A stretch of 64,000 nt of DNA. Source: Clostridia bacterium (lineage in GTDB: Bacteria; Bacillota; Clostridia; Oscillospirales; Acutalibacteraceae). The stretch lies in assembly GCA_017543285.1 (NCBI GenBank), contig JAFYGK010000028.1:62001-126000 (forward strand). Reading direction: 5' to 3'. Both the position numbers and the translations under genes were made by a program. The notes below the pieces were generated by a model, which was given only the letters and a program-made list of their open reading frames with translations, was not told where the DNA came from and did no database searches. This document shows, one piece after another, positions 8,736 to 18,307 of this stretch. How positions within the stretch are numbered: position 1 is the stretch's first letter; each line of letters starts with the position of its first letter.

Positions 8736-9506
8736 GTGTCATTTATCGGCAAAGGTCTAAACTCATTTTTCAAGGGGAAAAAGCATACCGTGTCGAACGA
8801 TGCCGACAGATCCCTGCCCAGTCATATCGATATTATAATGGACGGAAACGGCAGATGGGCTAAAAATCACAACAGGCCCCGCACCTACGGCCATTCGCAG
8901 GGCTCTGCGAAATTCAGGGAGATAACAAGATACTGCGACAGTATCGGCCTAAAATATCTTACCGTATATGCTTTTTCGACTGAGAACTGGCGGCGTCCGC
9001 AGAGCGAGGTTGCCGCGATAATGAAGATTTTTAAAGAATACATGGAAGAGGCTCTCTCTGACTTTACAAATGAAAACATAGTCATCAGATTTATCGGGGA
9101 TCGCTCGCCTCTCGCGCCTGAACTCGTCGACCTGATGAACAGGTGCGAACAGGCCACAAAAGACAAAACCGGCCTTGTATGCAATATCGCCGTAAATTAC
9201 GGAGGCCGTCAGGAGATCGTCTTCGCCGCGCAAAGAATTGCGCAGAAATGCCTTGACGGTCTTATCAGTCCGTCAGATATTACCGAGGATATGATTTCCT
9301 CTCATACATACACCGCCGGACAAAACGACCCGGATTTAATAATAAGACCGAGCGGAGAAAAAAGAATTTCCAATTTTCTCATATGGCAGTCGGCGTACGC
9401 AGAATACTATTTCGACGATATTCTGTGGCCCGATTATACTGTAGAGGCTCTTGAAGAAGCAATTTCTGAATTCAACAAAAGAAACCGACGCTTCGGAGGG
9501 ATTTAA
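8736..9506 (+). CDS. uppS: Isoprenyl transferase (undecaprenyl diphosphate synthase)
   Basis: Cis-prenyltransferase that makes the C55 lipid carrier for cell-wall synthesis. The 256-residue protein has all UPPS motifs: HIDIIMDGNGRWA (catalytic Asp), TYGHSQGS, YAFSTENWRRP, and DLIIRPSGEKRISNFLIWQ near the end. GTG 8736 is preferred because GGAGGAGG (8720-8727) lies eight bases upstream; TTG 8730 would be only two bases away. The next gene, cdsA, starts 40 bases downstream. Confidence 0.96.
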   Translation: MSFIGKGLNSFFKGKKHTVSNDADRSLPSHIDIIMDGNGRWAKNHNRPRTYGHSQGSAKFREITRYCDSIGLKYLTVYAFSTENWRRPQSEVAAIMKIFKEYMEEALSDFTNENIVIRFIGDRSPLAPELVDLMNRCEQATKDKTGLVCNIAVNYGGRQEIVFAAQRIAQKCLDGLISPSDITEDMISSHTYTAGQNDPDLIIRPSGEKRISNFLIWQSAYAEYYFDDILWPDYTVEALEEAISEFNKRNRRFGGI

Positions 9507-9546
9507 AAGAGCAGCGTAATTTATACACAACGGAAGGCACATTATT

Positions 9547-10374
9547 ATGAAGACAAGAATAATCACCGGCTTGATACTTGCCGCTATGGTAATAATACTG
9601 CTCATGCTGCAGAACAATCTGCTGCTTTGCGCTGTTATATCCCTTATCGCGGCCGCTATGACCTTTGAACTTATTCGTGCGCTAGAATGCCACAGGATTT
9701 ATCCGTTTCTGATCATCAATCTGTTATTCTCTCTTGCGCTGCCGTTTATGGTTATGCAGCAAACGATAAAATATCTGCCGCTTGTTGTTCCTTTGTATCT
9801 GACGATCTCTCTTTTTTTCGTCATGCTCAGCTACACAAAACTCGATATGAAGAAGATAGGTCTGTTCTACACGGAACATATGCTCATATCCTTCGGGATA
9901 GGGTCGCTCACCCTTTTGAAGCTGAATTTCGGAGCCGACAGCACATTTTACATTATAATGGCAATGCTGTTTGCCTTTATCACCGACGCCGGAGCCTATT
10001 TCACAGGACGCGCGCTCGGCAAACACAAGCTGTCTCCTCATGTAAGCCCGCACAAGACTGTTGAGGGCAGCATAGGCGGAGTTATTATATCTCTTGTAAT
10101 CTGCACCGGCGTAACACTGGGATACAAGGCATGGTTTTTAAAGGAATCCGCTCAGATAAACTATGTCGGTATGATTGTTCTGACTCTGCTGGCTTCGCTT
10201 TCATCCATGATAGGGGATCTTATGGCCTCTGCGATAAAGCGTTCCTGCGGCATAAAGGATTTCGGTAAGCTGCTGCCCGGTCACGGCGGCATGCTCGACC
10301 GGCTTGATTCGCTGATGTTTACCACACCGATAACACTGGGATTTATTTCGCTGTTCCCCATTGTATCAAGATAA
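9547..10374 (+). CDS. cdsA: Phosphatidate cytidylyltransferase
   Basis: Integral membrane enzyme making CDP-diacylglycerol from phosphatidate and CTP, the entry to phospholipid synthesis. The 275-residue protein has about eight membrane helices, a conserved middle region AFITDAGAYFTGRALGKHKLSPHVSPHKT and the C-terminal signature SxxGDLMASAIKR followed by KDFGKLLPGHGGMLDRLDS. It lies between uppS and dxr as in Bacillus and Clostridia. Confidence 0.96.
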   Translation: MKTRIITGLILAAMVIILLMLQNNLLLCAVISLIAAAMTFELIRALECHRIYPFLIINLLFSLALPFMVMQQTIKYLPLVVPLYLTISLFFVMLSYTKLDMKKIGLFYTEHMLISFGIGSLTLLKLNFGADSTFYIIMAMLFAFITDAGAYFTGRALGKHKLSPHVSPHKTVEGSIGGVIISLVICTGVTLGYKAWFLKESAQINYVGMIVLTLLASLSSMIGDLMASAIKRSCGIKDFGKLLPGHGGMLDRLDSLMFTTPITLGFISLFPIVSR

Positions 10375-10393
10375 AGAGAAGGAAGAATAACTG

Positions 10394-11533
10394 ATGGACA
10401 GTATCACCGTTTTAGGCTCGACCGGCTCCATTGGAACGCAGGCGCTTGAGGTGCTTGAAAAGGCCGGCACAAAGATAGCCGGACTTTCGGCTCATAACAA
10501 CATAAATCTGCTTGAAACGCAGATAAGAAAATATAAACCGTCATTTGCTGCGGTATCTGACGAAAAATCAGCAGAGCTGCTGAAAATTGCCGTAGCCGAC
10601 ACAGACTGCGAGATTCTCGCAGGGCAAAACGGCGTCATCGAGGCGGCGGCCGACTGCAGAGCCGATACCGTGCTGAACGCCATTGTCGGAATAGCAGGGT
10701 TTTTACCGACGCTTGCAGCAATCGACACAAACAAAAGGATAGCTCTTGCAAACAAAGAAACCCTTGTCGCCGGCGGAGAGATCGTCATGAAGCGCGCCGG
10801 GGAAAGAGGCGTTGCCATTTTGCCGGTAGACAGCGAGCATTCGGCCATATTCCAGTGTCTGCAGGGCGTGCCTGACGGCAGCCTGAAAAGGATATTGCTT
10901 ACGGCTTCGGGAGGACCCTTTTTCGGCATGACCCTGGAGCAGATGGAAAATGTCACAGTGGAGATGGCGCTCGATCATCCCAATTGGGACATGGGCGGAA
11001 AAATAACGATTGATTCGGCAACCATGATGAATAAGGGTCTTGAGCTTATCGAAGCCATGCACCTGTTCAATGTGTCTCCAGACGACGTCCAGATCATTGT
11101 TCACCGTCAGAGCATAGTTCATTCCATGATTGAGCTTAACGACAATTCGGTTCTTGCGCAGCTCGGCATGCCCGACATGCGTATACCCATTCAATACGCT
11201 CTGTTTTATCCTGAACGCCGCGAAGGGGTCGCTGATAAACTGGATCTGTTCGGACGTTCGTTAACCTTTGAAAAACCTGATCTTGATAATTTTCCGTGTC
11301 TTGCAGGCTGTATCAGGGCCGCAAAGCTCGGCGGTCTTGCCCCTGCCTTTGCAAACGGTGCAAACGAAGCCGCGGTAGGTCTGTTTCTCGGCGGTAAAAT
11401 CGGTTTTAACGACATAGGGAGATACGTGGCAAAAGCAGTTGATTTCTCTGATAAAACCGGTAATCCGTCGGTTGACGATATCCTTGCCGCCGACCGCGAA
11501 GCAAGGCAAAGGGTTTATTCGGATTTGACGTGA
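10394..11533 (+). CDS. dxr: 1-Deoxy-D-xylulose 5-phosphate reductoisomerase
   Basis: Second enzyme of the MEP isoprenoid pathway; it converts DXP to MEP with NADPH. The 379-residue protein has an N-terminal Rossmann motif LGSTGSIGTQALEVL, ANKETLVAGG, PVDSEHSAIFQ (metal ligands) and KITIDSATMMNKGLE. Start ATG 10394 follows cdsA by 19 bases with AGAAGGAAG upstream. Together with ispG downstream it shows that the organism makes isoprenoids by the MEP route. Confidence 0.97.
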   Translation: MDSITVLGSTGSIGTQALEVLEKAGTKIAGLSAHNNINLLETQIRKYKPSFAAVSDEKSAELLKIAVADTDCEILAGQNGVIEAAADCRADTVLNAIVGIAGFLPTLAAIDTNKRIALANKETLVAGGEIVMKRAGERGVAILPVDSEHSAIFQCLQGVPDGSLKRILLTASGGPFFGMTLEQMENVTVEMALDHPNWDMGGKITIDSATMMNKGLELIEAMHLFNVSPDDVQIIVHRQSIVHSMIELNDNSVLAQLGMPDMRIPIQYALFYPERREGVADKLDLFGRSLTFEKPDLDNFPCLAGCIRAAKLGGLAPAFANGANEAAVGLFLGGKIGFNDIGRYVAKAVDFSDKTGNPSVDDILAADREARQRVYSDLT

Positions 11534-11661
11534 TTTGACTTTTCTGATGCGTCATTCATCAAATAACAGATGAATTTTAGTATTATTGATATATTCTAAG
11601 GATATATTATATGGATATAAACCTGATTTGAGGTGATACCATCAATATCGTAACCTCCATT

Positions 11662-12705
11662 TTGATTGCCCTTCTGATCTTTTCCGTTCTGATATTTGTA
11701 CATGAGCTCGGACATTTTCTCTTTGCCAAGCTGTTCAATGTTCAGGTCAACGAATTTTCCATCGGAATGGGCCCGAGAATCCTTTCAAAAAAAGGCAAAG
11801 AGACCGTTTATTCCTGGAGACTTTTTCCGATCGGCGGCTTTTGCGCCATGGAAGGAGAGGACAGAGAAGAGGAAAACTTCAACCCCCGTTCCATAAATAA
11901 TATTTCGCCCTATAAACGGTTTGTCGTTATTATTGCCGGAGCGCTTGTAAATCTGCTGTTGGGTTTTATTCTGATGATAATCATAATAACTCCCGAGAAA
12001 ATGCTTCCTTCAACGACAGTCAGCGTTTTCGACAATGACGCCGTGACCCCTGCATACGGTTTACAGGTCGGAGATCGGATAACCTCCATCAACGGCTCCG
12101 CTGTATATGTCGATACCGATATTTCCTTTAATATTCTCAGGGATAAGGACGGCGTCATCGACGTCGGCGTAAAAAGAAACGACGAGAGCATAATACTGAA
12201 AGACGTTAACTTCGCAACCGTTTCCGAAGACGGCAGGACGATTGCAAGGGTGGATTTTTATGTTGAGCCGATGGAAAAGACATTTTTCTCGGTGATGGGT
12301 CAGGCGGGACTTCGGACCGTTTCATGCGTCAGAATGGTTTGGCTGTCACTGTTTGATCTGATTACCGGAAACGCCGGAATGGATGAGGTTGCCGGTCCGA
12401 TAGGCACGGTTTCCATTATCGGAGAAGTCGCCTCCAACGCCATGAAAACCGGCGCGACTGTCGATTGGATGAGACTGCTTAATCTGATGGCGCTTATAAC
12501 CATAAATCTCGGCGTATTCAATCTGCTGCCGCTTCCTGCTCTTGACGGAGGCAGACTGGTATTTATCATAATCGAAATAATCAGAGGAAAGCCCATTAAT
12601 CCGAAATACGAGGGATATGTCCACCTCGTCGGAATGGCGCTGTTCATTCTGCTTGTGCTGTTTGTGACTTATTCGGATATAATGCGGCTGATAAGCGGCG
12701 GATGA
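11662..12705 (+). CDS. rseP: RIP metalloprotease RseP (site-2 protease family)
   Basis: Intramembrane zinc protease (M50) that cleaves membrane anchors such as anti-sigma factors. The protein has HELGH in the first helix, a PDZ domain (about residues 115-195) and the C-terminal NLLPLPALDGG motif supplying the third zinc ligand. TTG 11662 is the only standard start but has no ribosome binding site and would cut the first helix short. GAGGTGAT at 11630-11637 instead precedes an in-frame ATC at 11641, which would give the family-like N-terminus xINIVTSILIALLIFSVLIF. True start uncertain. Confidence 0.92.
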   Translation: MIALLIFSVLIFVHELGHFLFAKLFNVQVNEFSIGMGPRILSKKGKETVYSWRLFPIGGFCAMEGEDREEENFNPRSINNISPYKRFVVIIAGALVNLLLGFILMIIIITPEKMLPSTTVSVFDNDAVTPAYGLQVGDRITSINGSAVYVDTDISFNILRDKDGVIDVGVKRNDESIILKDVNFATVSEDGRTIARVDFYVEPMEKTFFSVMGQAGLRTVSCVRMVWLSLFDLITGNAGMDEVAGPIGTVSIIGEVASNAMKTGATVDWMRLLNLMALITINLGVFNLLPLPALDGGRLVFIIIEIIRGKPINPKYEGYVHLVGMALFILLVLFVTYSDIMRLISGG

Positions 12706-12737
12706 TTCGCCGCCTGTCTTTGCGAAAGGGAAACATT

Positions 12738-13775
12738 ATGAGTAAGACTATCAATATAGGTCCGGTCAAAATCGGCGGAGGGAGCAAAATCGCGATTCAA
12801 TCCATGCTTAACCGCGAGGCACATGATATTGAAGGCAATATAGAGCAGGCCCTTCAGCTTCAAAACGCCGGCTGCGATATTGTTCGTATAGCGGTGCCGG
12901 ATATGGATTCCGTAAAAACGCTTCACGCCGTAAAAGATAAAATAAGCATACCTCTTGTAGCAGATATTCATTTTGATTACCGTCTTGCGATAGAATCGGC
13001 TGCTGCCGGAGCCGACAAGATAAGGATCAATCCCGGCAACATCGGCAGCGCGGACAGGGTAAAGGCGGTAGTCGCTGCATGCCGCGAGAAAAATCTCCCG
13101 ATAAGGATAGGCGTCAATTCCGGCTCTCTTGAAAAAAGCATACTTGCAAAATACGGCGGGGCAACTCCGGAGGGTATGGTTGATAGCGCTCTTTATAATG
13201 TCAGCCTGCTGGAAAAATTTGATTTTGACGATATCGTGATCTCGCTTAAATCCTCCGATGTAAAGACCATGGTATCTGCCTACAGACTTATGAGCGGGAA
13301 GTGCAGCTATCCGCTGCACATCGGAGTGACCGAAGCCGGCAGTGAGCGTATGGGAATCATTAAATCGGCAGCCGGAATAGGCGCTTTGCTTGTTGACGGC
13401 ATAGGGGATACGATCAGGGTTTCGCTCACGGCGGATCCAGTCAAGGAAATATTTGCCGCTAAGGATATTTTAAAATCATTGGGCTACAAGGGCTACGGCG
13501 TGAATATCGTATCCTGCCCGACCTGCGGCAGAACGAGAATAGATCTCATCGCACTCGCAAATGCAGCCTCAGAAGCCCTCAGGAATGTCGATAAGGATAT
13601 AACGGTCGCAATAATGGGATGCGTTGTAAACGGCCCCGGAGAGGCTTCTGCTGCCGATATTGGCATTGCAGGCGGTATAGACAGCGGACTTATCTTCAAA
13701 AAGGGCGCTGCGCTCAGAAAGGTTCCGCAGGGCAAGCTGCTTGAAGAGCTTATAAGTGAGATAGAAAAAATGTAA
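12738..13775 (+). CDS. ispG: 4-Hydroxy-3-methylbut-2-enyl-diphosphate synthase (flavodoxin)
   Basis: Iron-sulfur enzyme of the MEP pathway that turns MEcPP into HMBPP. The 345-residue protein has an N-terminal TIM barrel with GGxSKIAIQSML, DIHFDYRLA and RINPGNIG, and a C-terminal domain with cluster cysteines in SCPTCGRT and MGCVVNGPGE. ATG 12738 is chosen over the ATG at 12702 that overlaps the rseP stop, since GAAAGGG lies about seven bases upstream and the family start is kept. It is the last gene before polC. Confidence 0.97.
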   Translation: MSKTINIGPVKIGGGSKIAIQSMLNREAHDIEGNIEQALQLQNAGCDIVRIAVPDMDSVKTLHAVKDKISIPLVADIHFDYRLAIESAAAGADKIRINPGNIGSADRVKAVVAACREKNLPIRIGVNSGSLEKSILAKYGGATPEGMVDSALYNVSLLEKFDFDDIVISLKSSDVKTMVSAYRLMSGKCSYPLHIGVTEAGSERMGIIKSAAGIGALLVDGIGDTIRVSLTADPVKEIFAAKDILKSLGYKGYGVNIVSCPTCGRTRIDLIALANAASEALRNVDKDITVAIMGCVVNGPGEASAADIGIAGGIDSGLIFKKGAALRKVPQGKLLEELISEIEKM

Positions 13776-13885
13776 GTTTGCCGCGCAGTATTTTCCGCAG
13801 GATCTAATTTCGGCAAATCAGTATGCGCTCCGGAAATAGTATTTTCATTGCAGATGCGGCGAAGGGAAAACGGAGAAAACACGAT

Positions 13886-16800
13886 ATGAAAAAAGAAATC
13901 AGATTCGGTGAGCTGTTTGACGGCTTTATCGAGCTCAATGATATGCCTCGGTCATTGATTGATTCCCGAATTATATCCGTTTATATAATTATTGCAAAGC
14001 AGAGCATGGAGATAAAGCTCGCTTTCGACAAAATTGTTAGCGTCGAAGATATTGAAAAAGCCGAGAAGATCATACGTTCATGCATGGAGATAAAGTCATG
14101 CAGAATATTCCCGACATTTTCATTGAGCGAGCTTATGCCGGATAATTGGGGCATGATAATAAATCTGCTTAAGAAGGATTCATCCTCACTGAACGGTTAT
14201 CTGGAAGGATCAAGCATAGAAATATCCGGCAGCAGTCTTTGCGTATCTCTGAAAAACGGAGGGGAATGGCTCCTCGATTCTGCGGATTCTCCCGTAAAAA
14301 GGGCTCTTTTTGATATGTTCGGCACTATGCTTGACGTTCGTTTTTGCGGAGAAACAGAAATAGCCAGTGAACAGATCGACGTGCTTTTGCCGCCTCCGGA
14401 TCCTGATATAATAACTCAGATGAAGAAAGAGGAACAGAAGTCCTCCTTCATTTTGTCAGGCGGCGTTTCACGCGAGGCTTCAACAAAGGGCGCGCCCGTT
14501 TCTGTCATCGTTTTGCAGTCTGAGCATTTTGACGCGTCCGGCGCGGAACTGCTTTTCGGAAGAGGAAAGTTTCTCTCGGGACAGACCCTTGCGCTGCGAG
14601 ATATGGACAGCGAAATGCAGGGAATCGTTGTCTGGGGCGAGGTTTTCAGCATAAACAGCAAGACAAGCCGTGACGGAAAGACCGATATAATCTCATTTTA
14701 CATAACCGATAAGACAAGCTCTGTTTCACTGAAAATAATCGGTAAAAAAGAGCGCACTGCACAGCTTTCCTCACTTCAGGAGGGTGACTGTGTCGTAGCG
14801 TACGGCGACTATGCGCAGGACAGCTTTGACAGGGAGTATGTCCTTCGCGTGAAGGAGATGGCAAGGGTAAAACCTGTTTTAAAGCAGGATAATGCCGAAA
14901 GGAAACGAGTCGAACTGCATCTGCATACAAACATGTCCATGATGGACGCCATGACCCCTGCCGACAAACTGGTTAAGCGCGCCGCCCAGTGGGGCCATCC
15001 CGCTATTGCGATAACTGACCACGGCGTTGTGCAGGCGTTTCCCGATGCCGCCAAAGCCAAAAACGGGCTGAAAAAGAAGGGGAAGGACATTAAAATAATC
15101 TACGGCGAGGAATGCTATTTTGTCAACGACATGGTACCTGCTGTGGACGGCAGCGAAGACGCCTCATTCAATGACGAGATCATCGTTTTCGATCTGGAAA
15201 CCACCGGTCTCAGCCCGCAAAGCGAAAAAATTACCGAGATCGGCGCAGTCAGAATAAAAAACGGCGAAATAATCGACAACTTCGATATTTTCGTAAACCC
15301 TGAAAAACCCATCCCGGAAAAGATACAAAAGCTCACCGGAATCACCGACGAGATGGTAAAAGACGCGCCAAAAGAAAGGGAAGCCCTTGAAAAATTCCTC
15401 GGATATTGCGGTGGCTGCAATATTTTGTCGGCACACAACGCGGCCTTTGACATGTCGTTTATTAACGCTGCAATGAAGAGGCAGGGGATTGACAGGAGCT
15501 TTACTTCGATAGATACGCTGCCCATATGCCGTGTGCTTTATCCCGAAATGAAAAGGCACAGGCTTAACGATATGGCTGACATGCTTGGGGTCGTCGAGCT
15601 TAATCATCACAGAGCGGACGACGACGCCCGCGTTTTGGCTGAAATCCTGATAAAGATATTTGATGAACTGGAAATCAGGGGCAAAATAACCCGTGTCGGA
15701 GAAATAAACAAATACCTTCCTACGCTTGGTACAAGCATGTCAAGAGATACATATCACATGATACTGCTTGTCAAAAATCTTGTTGGGCTCAAGAATCTCT
15801 ACAAGATGGTGACACTGTCCAATCTTCAGTACTTTAAAAAGCGTCCGAGGATCCCAAAATCCGTGCTCATGCGGCACCGAGAAGGCATAATAGTCGGCAG
15901 CGCATGTGAAGCGGGAGAGCTGTTCAGAGCCATCGTTGAGGACAAAAGCTGGAATGAGCTTTGCGATATAGCGTCATTTTATGACTATCTTGAGATTCAG
16001 CCGCTGGGCAATAATGAATTCATGATAGACGACAACGACCGTCACCCGAATATAAAATCGCGTGACGATCTCATAGAGATAAACAAGACAATATGCAGAT
16101 TGGGCGAATCATTAAATAAACCCGTAGTTGCGACCTGTGACGTTCATTTCCTTGATCCGGAAGACAGCATATTCAGAGCCATTTTACAGGCAGGACAGGG
16201 ATACAGCGACGCCGACCGCCAGGCCCCTCTTTATTTCCGCACGACCGATGAAATGCTCGGCGAGTTTGAATATCTCGGTGAGAAAAAAGCATATGAGGTC
16301 GTCGTTGAGAACACCAATCTCATAAGCGACATGATAGAAGACATCCAGCCAATTCCGAGCGGCACATATCCTCCGTCCATAGAGGGCGCAAAGGAACAGC
16401 TTACCTCAATCTGCTACAACAGAGCGCATGAACTTTACGGCGACCCGCTGCCGGAAATTGTCGCAAAGCGTCTTGAAAGGGAACTGACTCCTATCACAAA
16501 ATACGGCTTTGACGTTATGTATATGATAGCGCAGAAGCTGGTTGCCCGATCGGTTGAAAGCGGATATCTCGTAGGATCAAGAGGCTCTGTCGGATCAAGC
16601 TTTGTCGCTACCATGGCGGGAATATCTGAAGTAAATCCGCTGTCGCCGCATTATCGATGTCCCGGATGCCGCCACAGTGAATTCATAACCGACGGATCCT
16701 ACGGCTCAGGCTTTGACATGCCGCCGAAAGACTGTCCGCATTGCGGCACGCCTATGGACAGAGACGGTCACGAGATCCCGTTTGAAACATTTCTCGGCTT

Positions 16801-18247
16801 CGACGGCGACAAGGCTCCGGATATTGACTTAAACTTTGCCGGCGAATATCAGGCGATGGCTCAAAAGCACACAGAGGAGCTTTTCGGTAAAGATCATGTT
16901 TTCCGTGCCGGTACTATATCGACCGTTGCTGAAAAAACCGCCTATGGTTATGTCAGAAAATATGCGGAGGAGCGCGGCAGAGTGCTTCCGAGCGGAGAAG
17001 TCGAGCGTCTTAAAAAGGGAGTTATGGGTGTAAAGCGCACCACGGGTCAGCATCCCGGAGGCATGGTCGTCGTCCCTGCCGACAAGGAAGTCGAGGATTT
17101 CACGCCGGCGCAGCACCCTGCCGACGACGTAAATTCCGATATTCGAACAACACACTTTGACTTCCATTCGATACACGATACTATATTAAAACTGGACAAC
17201 CTCGGGCACATCGTTCCGAATATATATAAATATCTTGAGGAATACTCAGGCATACCTGTTATGTCGGTTTCCATGTGCGACGAACAGGTAATGAAGCTGT
17301 TCACTTCGCCCGAGCCTTTGGGTGTAACGCCCGAGGAAATCGGCTGTAAGACCGGATCTCTTGCCCTTCCTGAAATGGGCACTCCGTTTGTGCGCCAGAT
17401 GCTTGTTGAGGCAAAGCCGAAAACCTTCACGGATCTCGTTCAGATTTCCGGCCTGTCGCACGGCACAGATGTTTGGCTGGGAAACGCGCAGGAGCTGATC
17501 AAAAGCGGAACATGCGATATATCCAACGTAATCGGAACAAGAGACTCAATAATGACCTATCTCATGCACAAGGGTCTCGAGCCGCTCATGGCTTTCAAAA
17601 TAATGGAGATAGTCCGTAAAGGAAACGCGACAAAACTGCTGACACAGGAGCATTTTGACGCAATGAAAAAATGCGGCGTTCCGCAGTGGTATGTCGATAG
17701 CTGCATGAAAATAAAATACATGTTCCCAAAAGCTCATGCCGCGGCTTACGTTATTTCCGCGCTTCGCACCGGATGGTACAAGGTGCATGAGCCGATCGCA
17801 TTCTACTGCGCATATTTCACATCCAGAAGCGAAAACTTTGATTCCGAGGCAGCTATAGGCGGTCTTTCGGCTGTAAGGCGGAAGATGGAGGAAATCAAAG
17901 CCAAGGGCAAGGAGGCCACTGCAAAAGAAAGCGATACATGCGATATTTTACAGGTTGTGCAGGAAATGCTGTGCAGAGGTTTTGAATTTCTCCCGATCGA
18001 TCTGTACAAATCACATTCGCATAAATTCTTGCCGGAGGACGGTAAAATAAGATTGCCCTTTGTTTCCATGAGCGGTACGGGCGACGTTGCCGCCAGAAGC
18101 CTGTACGAAGCGGCGCAGCAAAAGCCCTTTATGTCGGTTGAGGATATGGTTTCCCGTTCCGGCGTATCAAAAACCGTAATTGATATTATGAGAAAGACCG
18201 GAGCGCTGAACGGGCTGCCTGAAAGCGCACAACTGAGCTTTTTCTGA
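13886..18247 (+). CDS. polC: DNA polymerase III alpha subunit, Gram-positive type PolC
   Basis: Replicative polymerase with built-in proofreading, typical of low-GC Gram-positive bacteria. In 1453 residues the order is: N-terminal domain, OB fold (about 205-330), first half of the PHP domain with HLHTNMSMMDAMTP (about 343), inserted DEDD 3'-5' exonuclease starting at VFDLETTGLSP (about 433), second PHP part, a zinc-binding segment with CPGC and CPHC, and the polymerase core with PDIDLNF (about 978). ATG 13886 has GGAG ten bases upstream; the upstream in-frame ATG at 13823 adds unconserved residues. It ends the rpsB-to-polC cluster; proS, often next to polC in Bacillus, is absent here. Confidence 0.97.
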   Translation: MKKEIRFGELFDGFIELNDMPRSLIDSRIISVYIIIAKQSMEIKLAFDKIVSVEDIEKAEKIIRSCMEIKSCRIFPTFSLSELMPDNWGMIINLLKKDSSSLNGYLEGSSIEISGSSLCVSLKNGGEWLLDSADSPVKRALFDMFGTMLDVRFCGETEIASEQIDVLLPPPDPDIITQMKKEEQKSSFILSGGVSREASTKGAPVSVIVLQSEHFDASGAELLFGRGKFLSGQTLALRDMDSEMQGIVVWGEVFSINSKTSRDGKTDIISFYITDKTSSVSLKIIGKKERTAQLSSLQEGDCVVAYGDYAQDSFDREYVLRVKEMARVKPVLKQDNAERKRVELHLHTNMSMMDAMTPADKLVKRAAQWGHPAIAITDHGVVQAFPDAAKAKNGLKKKGKDIKIIYGEECYFVNDMVPAVDGSEDASFNDEIIVFDLETTGLSPQSEKITEIGAVRIKNGEIIDNFDIFVNPEKPIPEKIQKLTGITDEMVKDAPKEREALEKFLGYCGGCNILSAHNAAFDMSFINAAMKRQGIDRSFTSIDTLPICRVLYPEMKRHRLNDMADMLGVVELNHHRADDDARVLAEILIKIFDELEIRGKITRVGEINKYLPTLGTSMSRDTYHMILLVKNLVGLKNLYKMVTLSNLQYFKKRPRIPKSVLMRHREGIIVGSACEAGELFRAIVEDKSWNELCDIASFYDYLEIQPLGNNEFMIDDNDRHPNIKSRDDLIEINKTICRLGESLNKPVVATCDVHFLDPEDSIFRAILQAGQGYSDADRQAPLYFRTTDEMLGEFEYLGEKKAYEVVVENTNLISDMIEDIQPIPSGTYPPSIEGAKEQLTSICYNRAHELYGDPLPEIVAKRLERELTPITKYGFDVMYMIAQKLVARSVESGYLVGSRGSVGSSFVATMAGISEVNPLSPHYRCPGCRHSEFITDGSYGSGFDMPPKDCPHCGTPMDRDGHEIPFETFLGFDGDKAPDIDLNFAGEYQAMAQKHTEELFGKDHVFRAGTISTVAEKTAYGYVRKYAEERGRVLPSGEVERLKKGVMGVKRTTGQHPGGMVVVPADKEVEDFTPAQHPADDVNSDIRTTHFDFHSIHDTILKLDNLGHIVPNIYKYLEEYSGIPVMSVSMCDEQVMKLFTSPEPLGVTPEEIGCKTGSLALPEMGTPFVRQMLVEAKPKTFTDLVQISGLSHGTDVWLGNAQELIKSGTCDISNVIGTRDSIMTYLMHKGLEPLMAFKIMEIVRKGNATKLLTQEHFDAMKKCGVPQWYVDSCMKIKYMFPKAHAAAYVISALRTGWYKVHEPIAFYCAYFTSRSENFDSEAAIGGLSAVRRKMEEIKAKGKEATAKESDTCDILQVVQEMLCRGFEFLPIDLYKSHSHKFLPEDGKIRLPFVSMSGTGDVAARSLYEAAQQKPFMSVEDMVSRSGVSKTVIDIMRKTGALNGLPESAQLSFF

Positions 18248-18264
18248 TTAGCAGTCAAAATCAA

Positions 18265-18307
18265 AATACGCCATCAGGCATAAGGTATTCCTGCCTGATG
18301 GCGTATT
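18265..18307. terminator. Hairpin between convergent polC and radical SAM gene
   Basis: A perfect 16-base inverted repeat, AATACGCCATCAGGCA (18265-18280) and its complement (18292-18307), with an 11-base loop. On the minus strand it is followed by TTTTGATTTTG, a fair T-tract, so it mainly terminates the minus-strand operon; on the plus strand no T-run follows. It overlaps the stop codon of the minus-strand gene. Confidence 0.75.
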
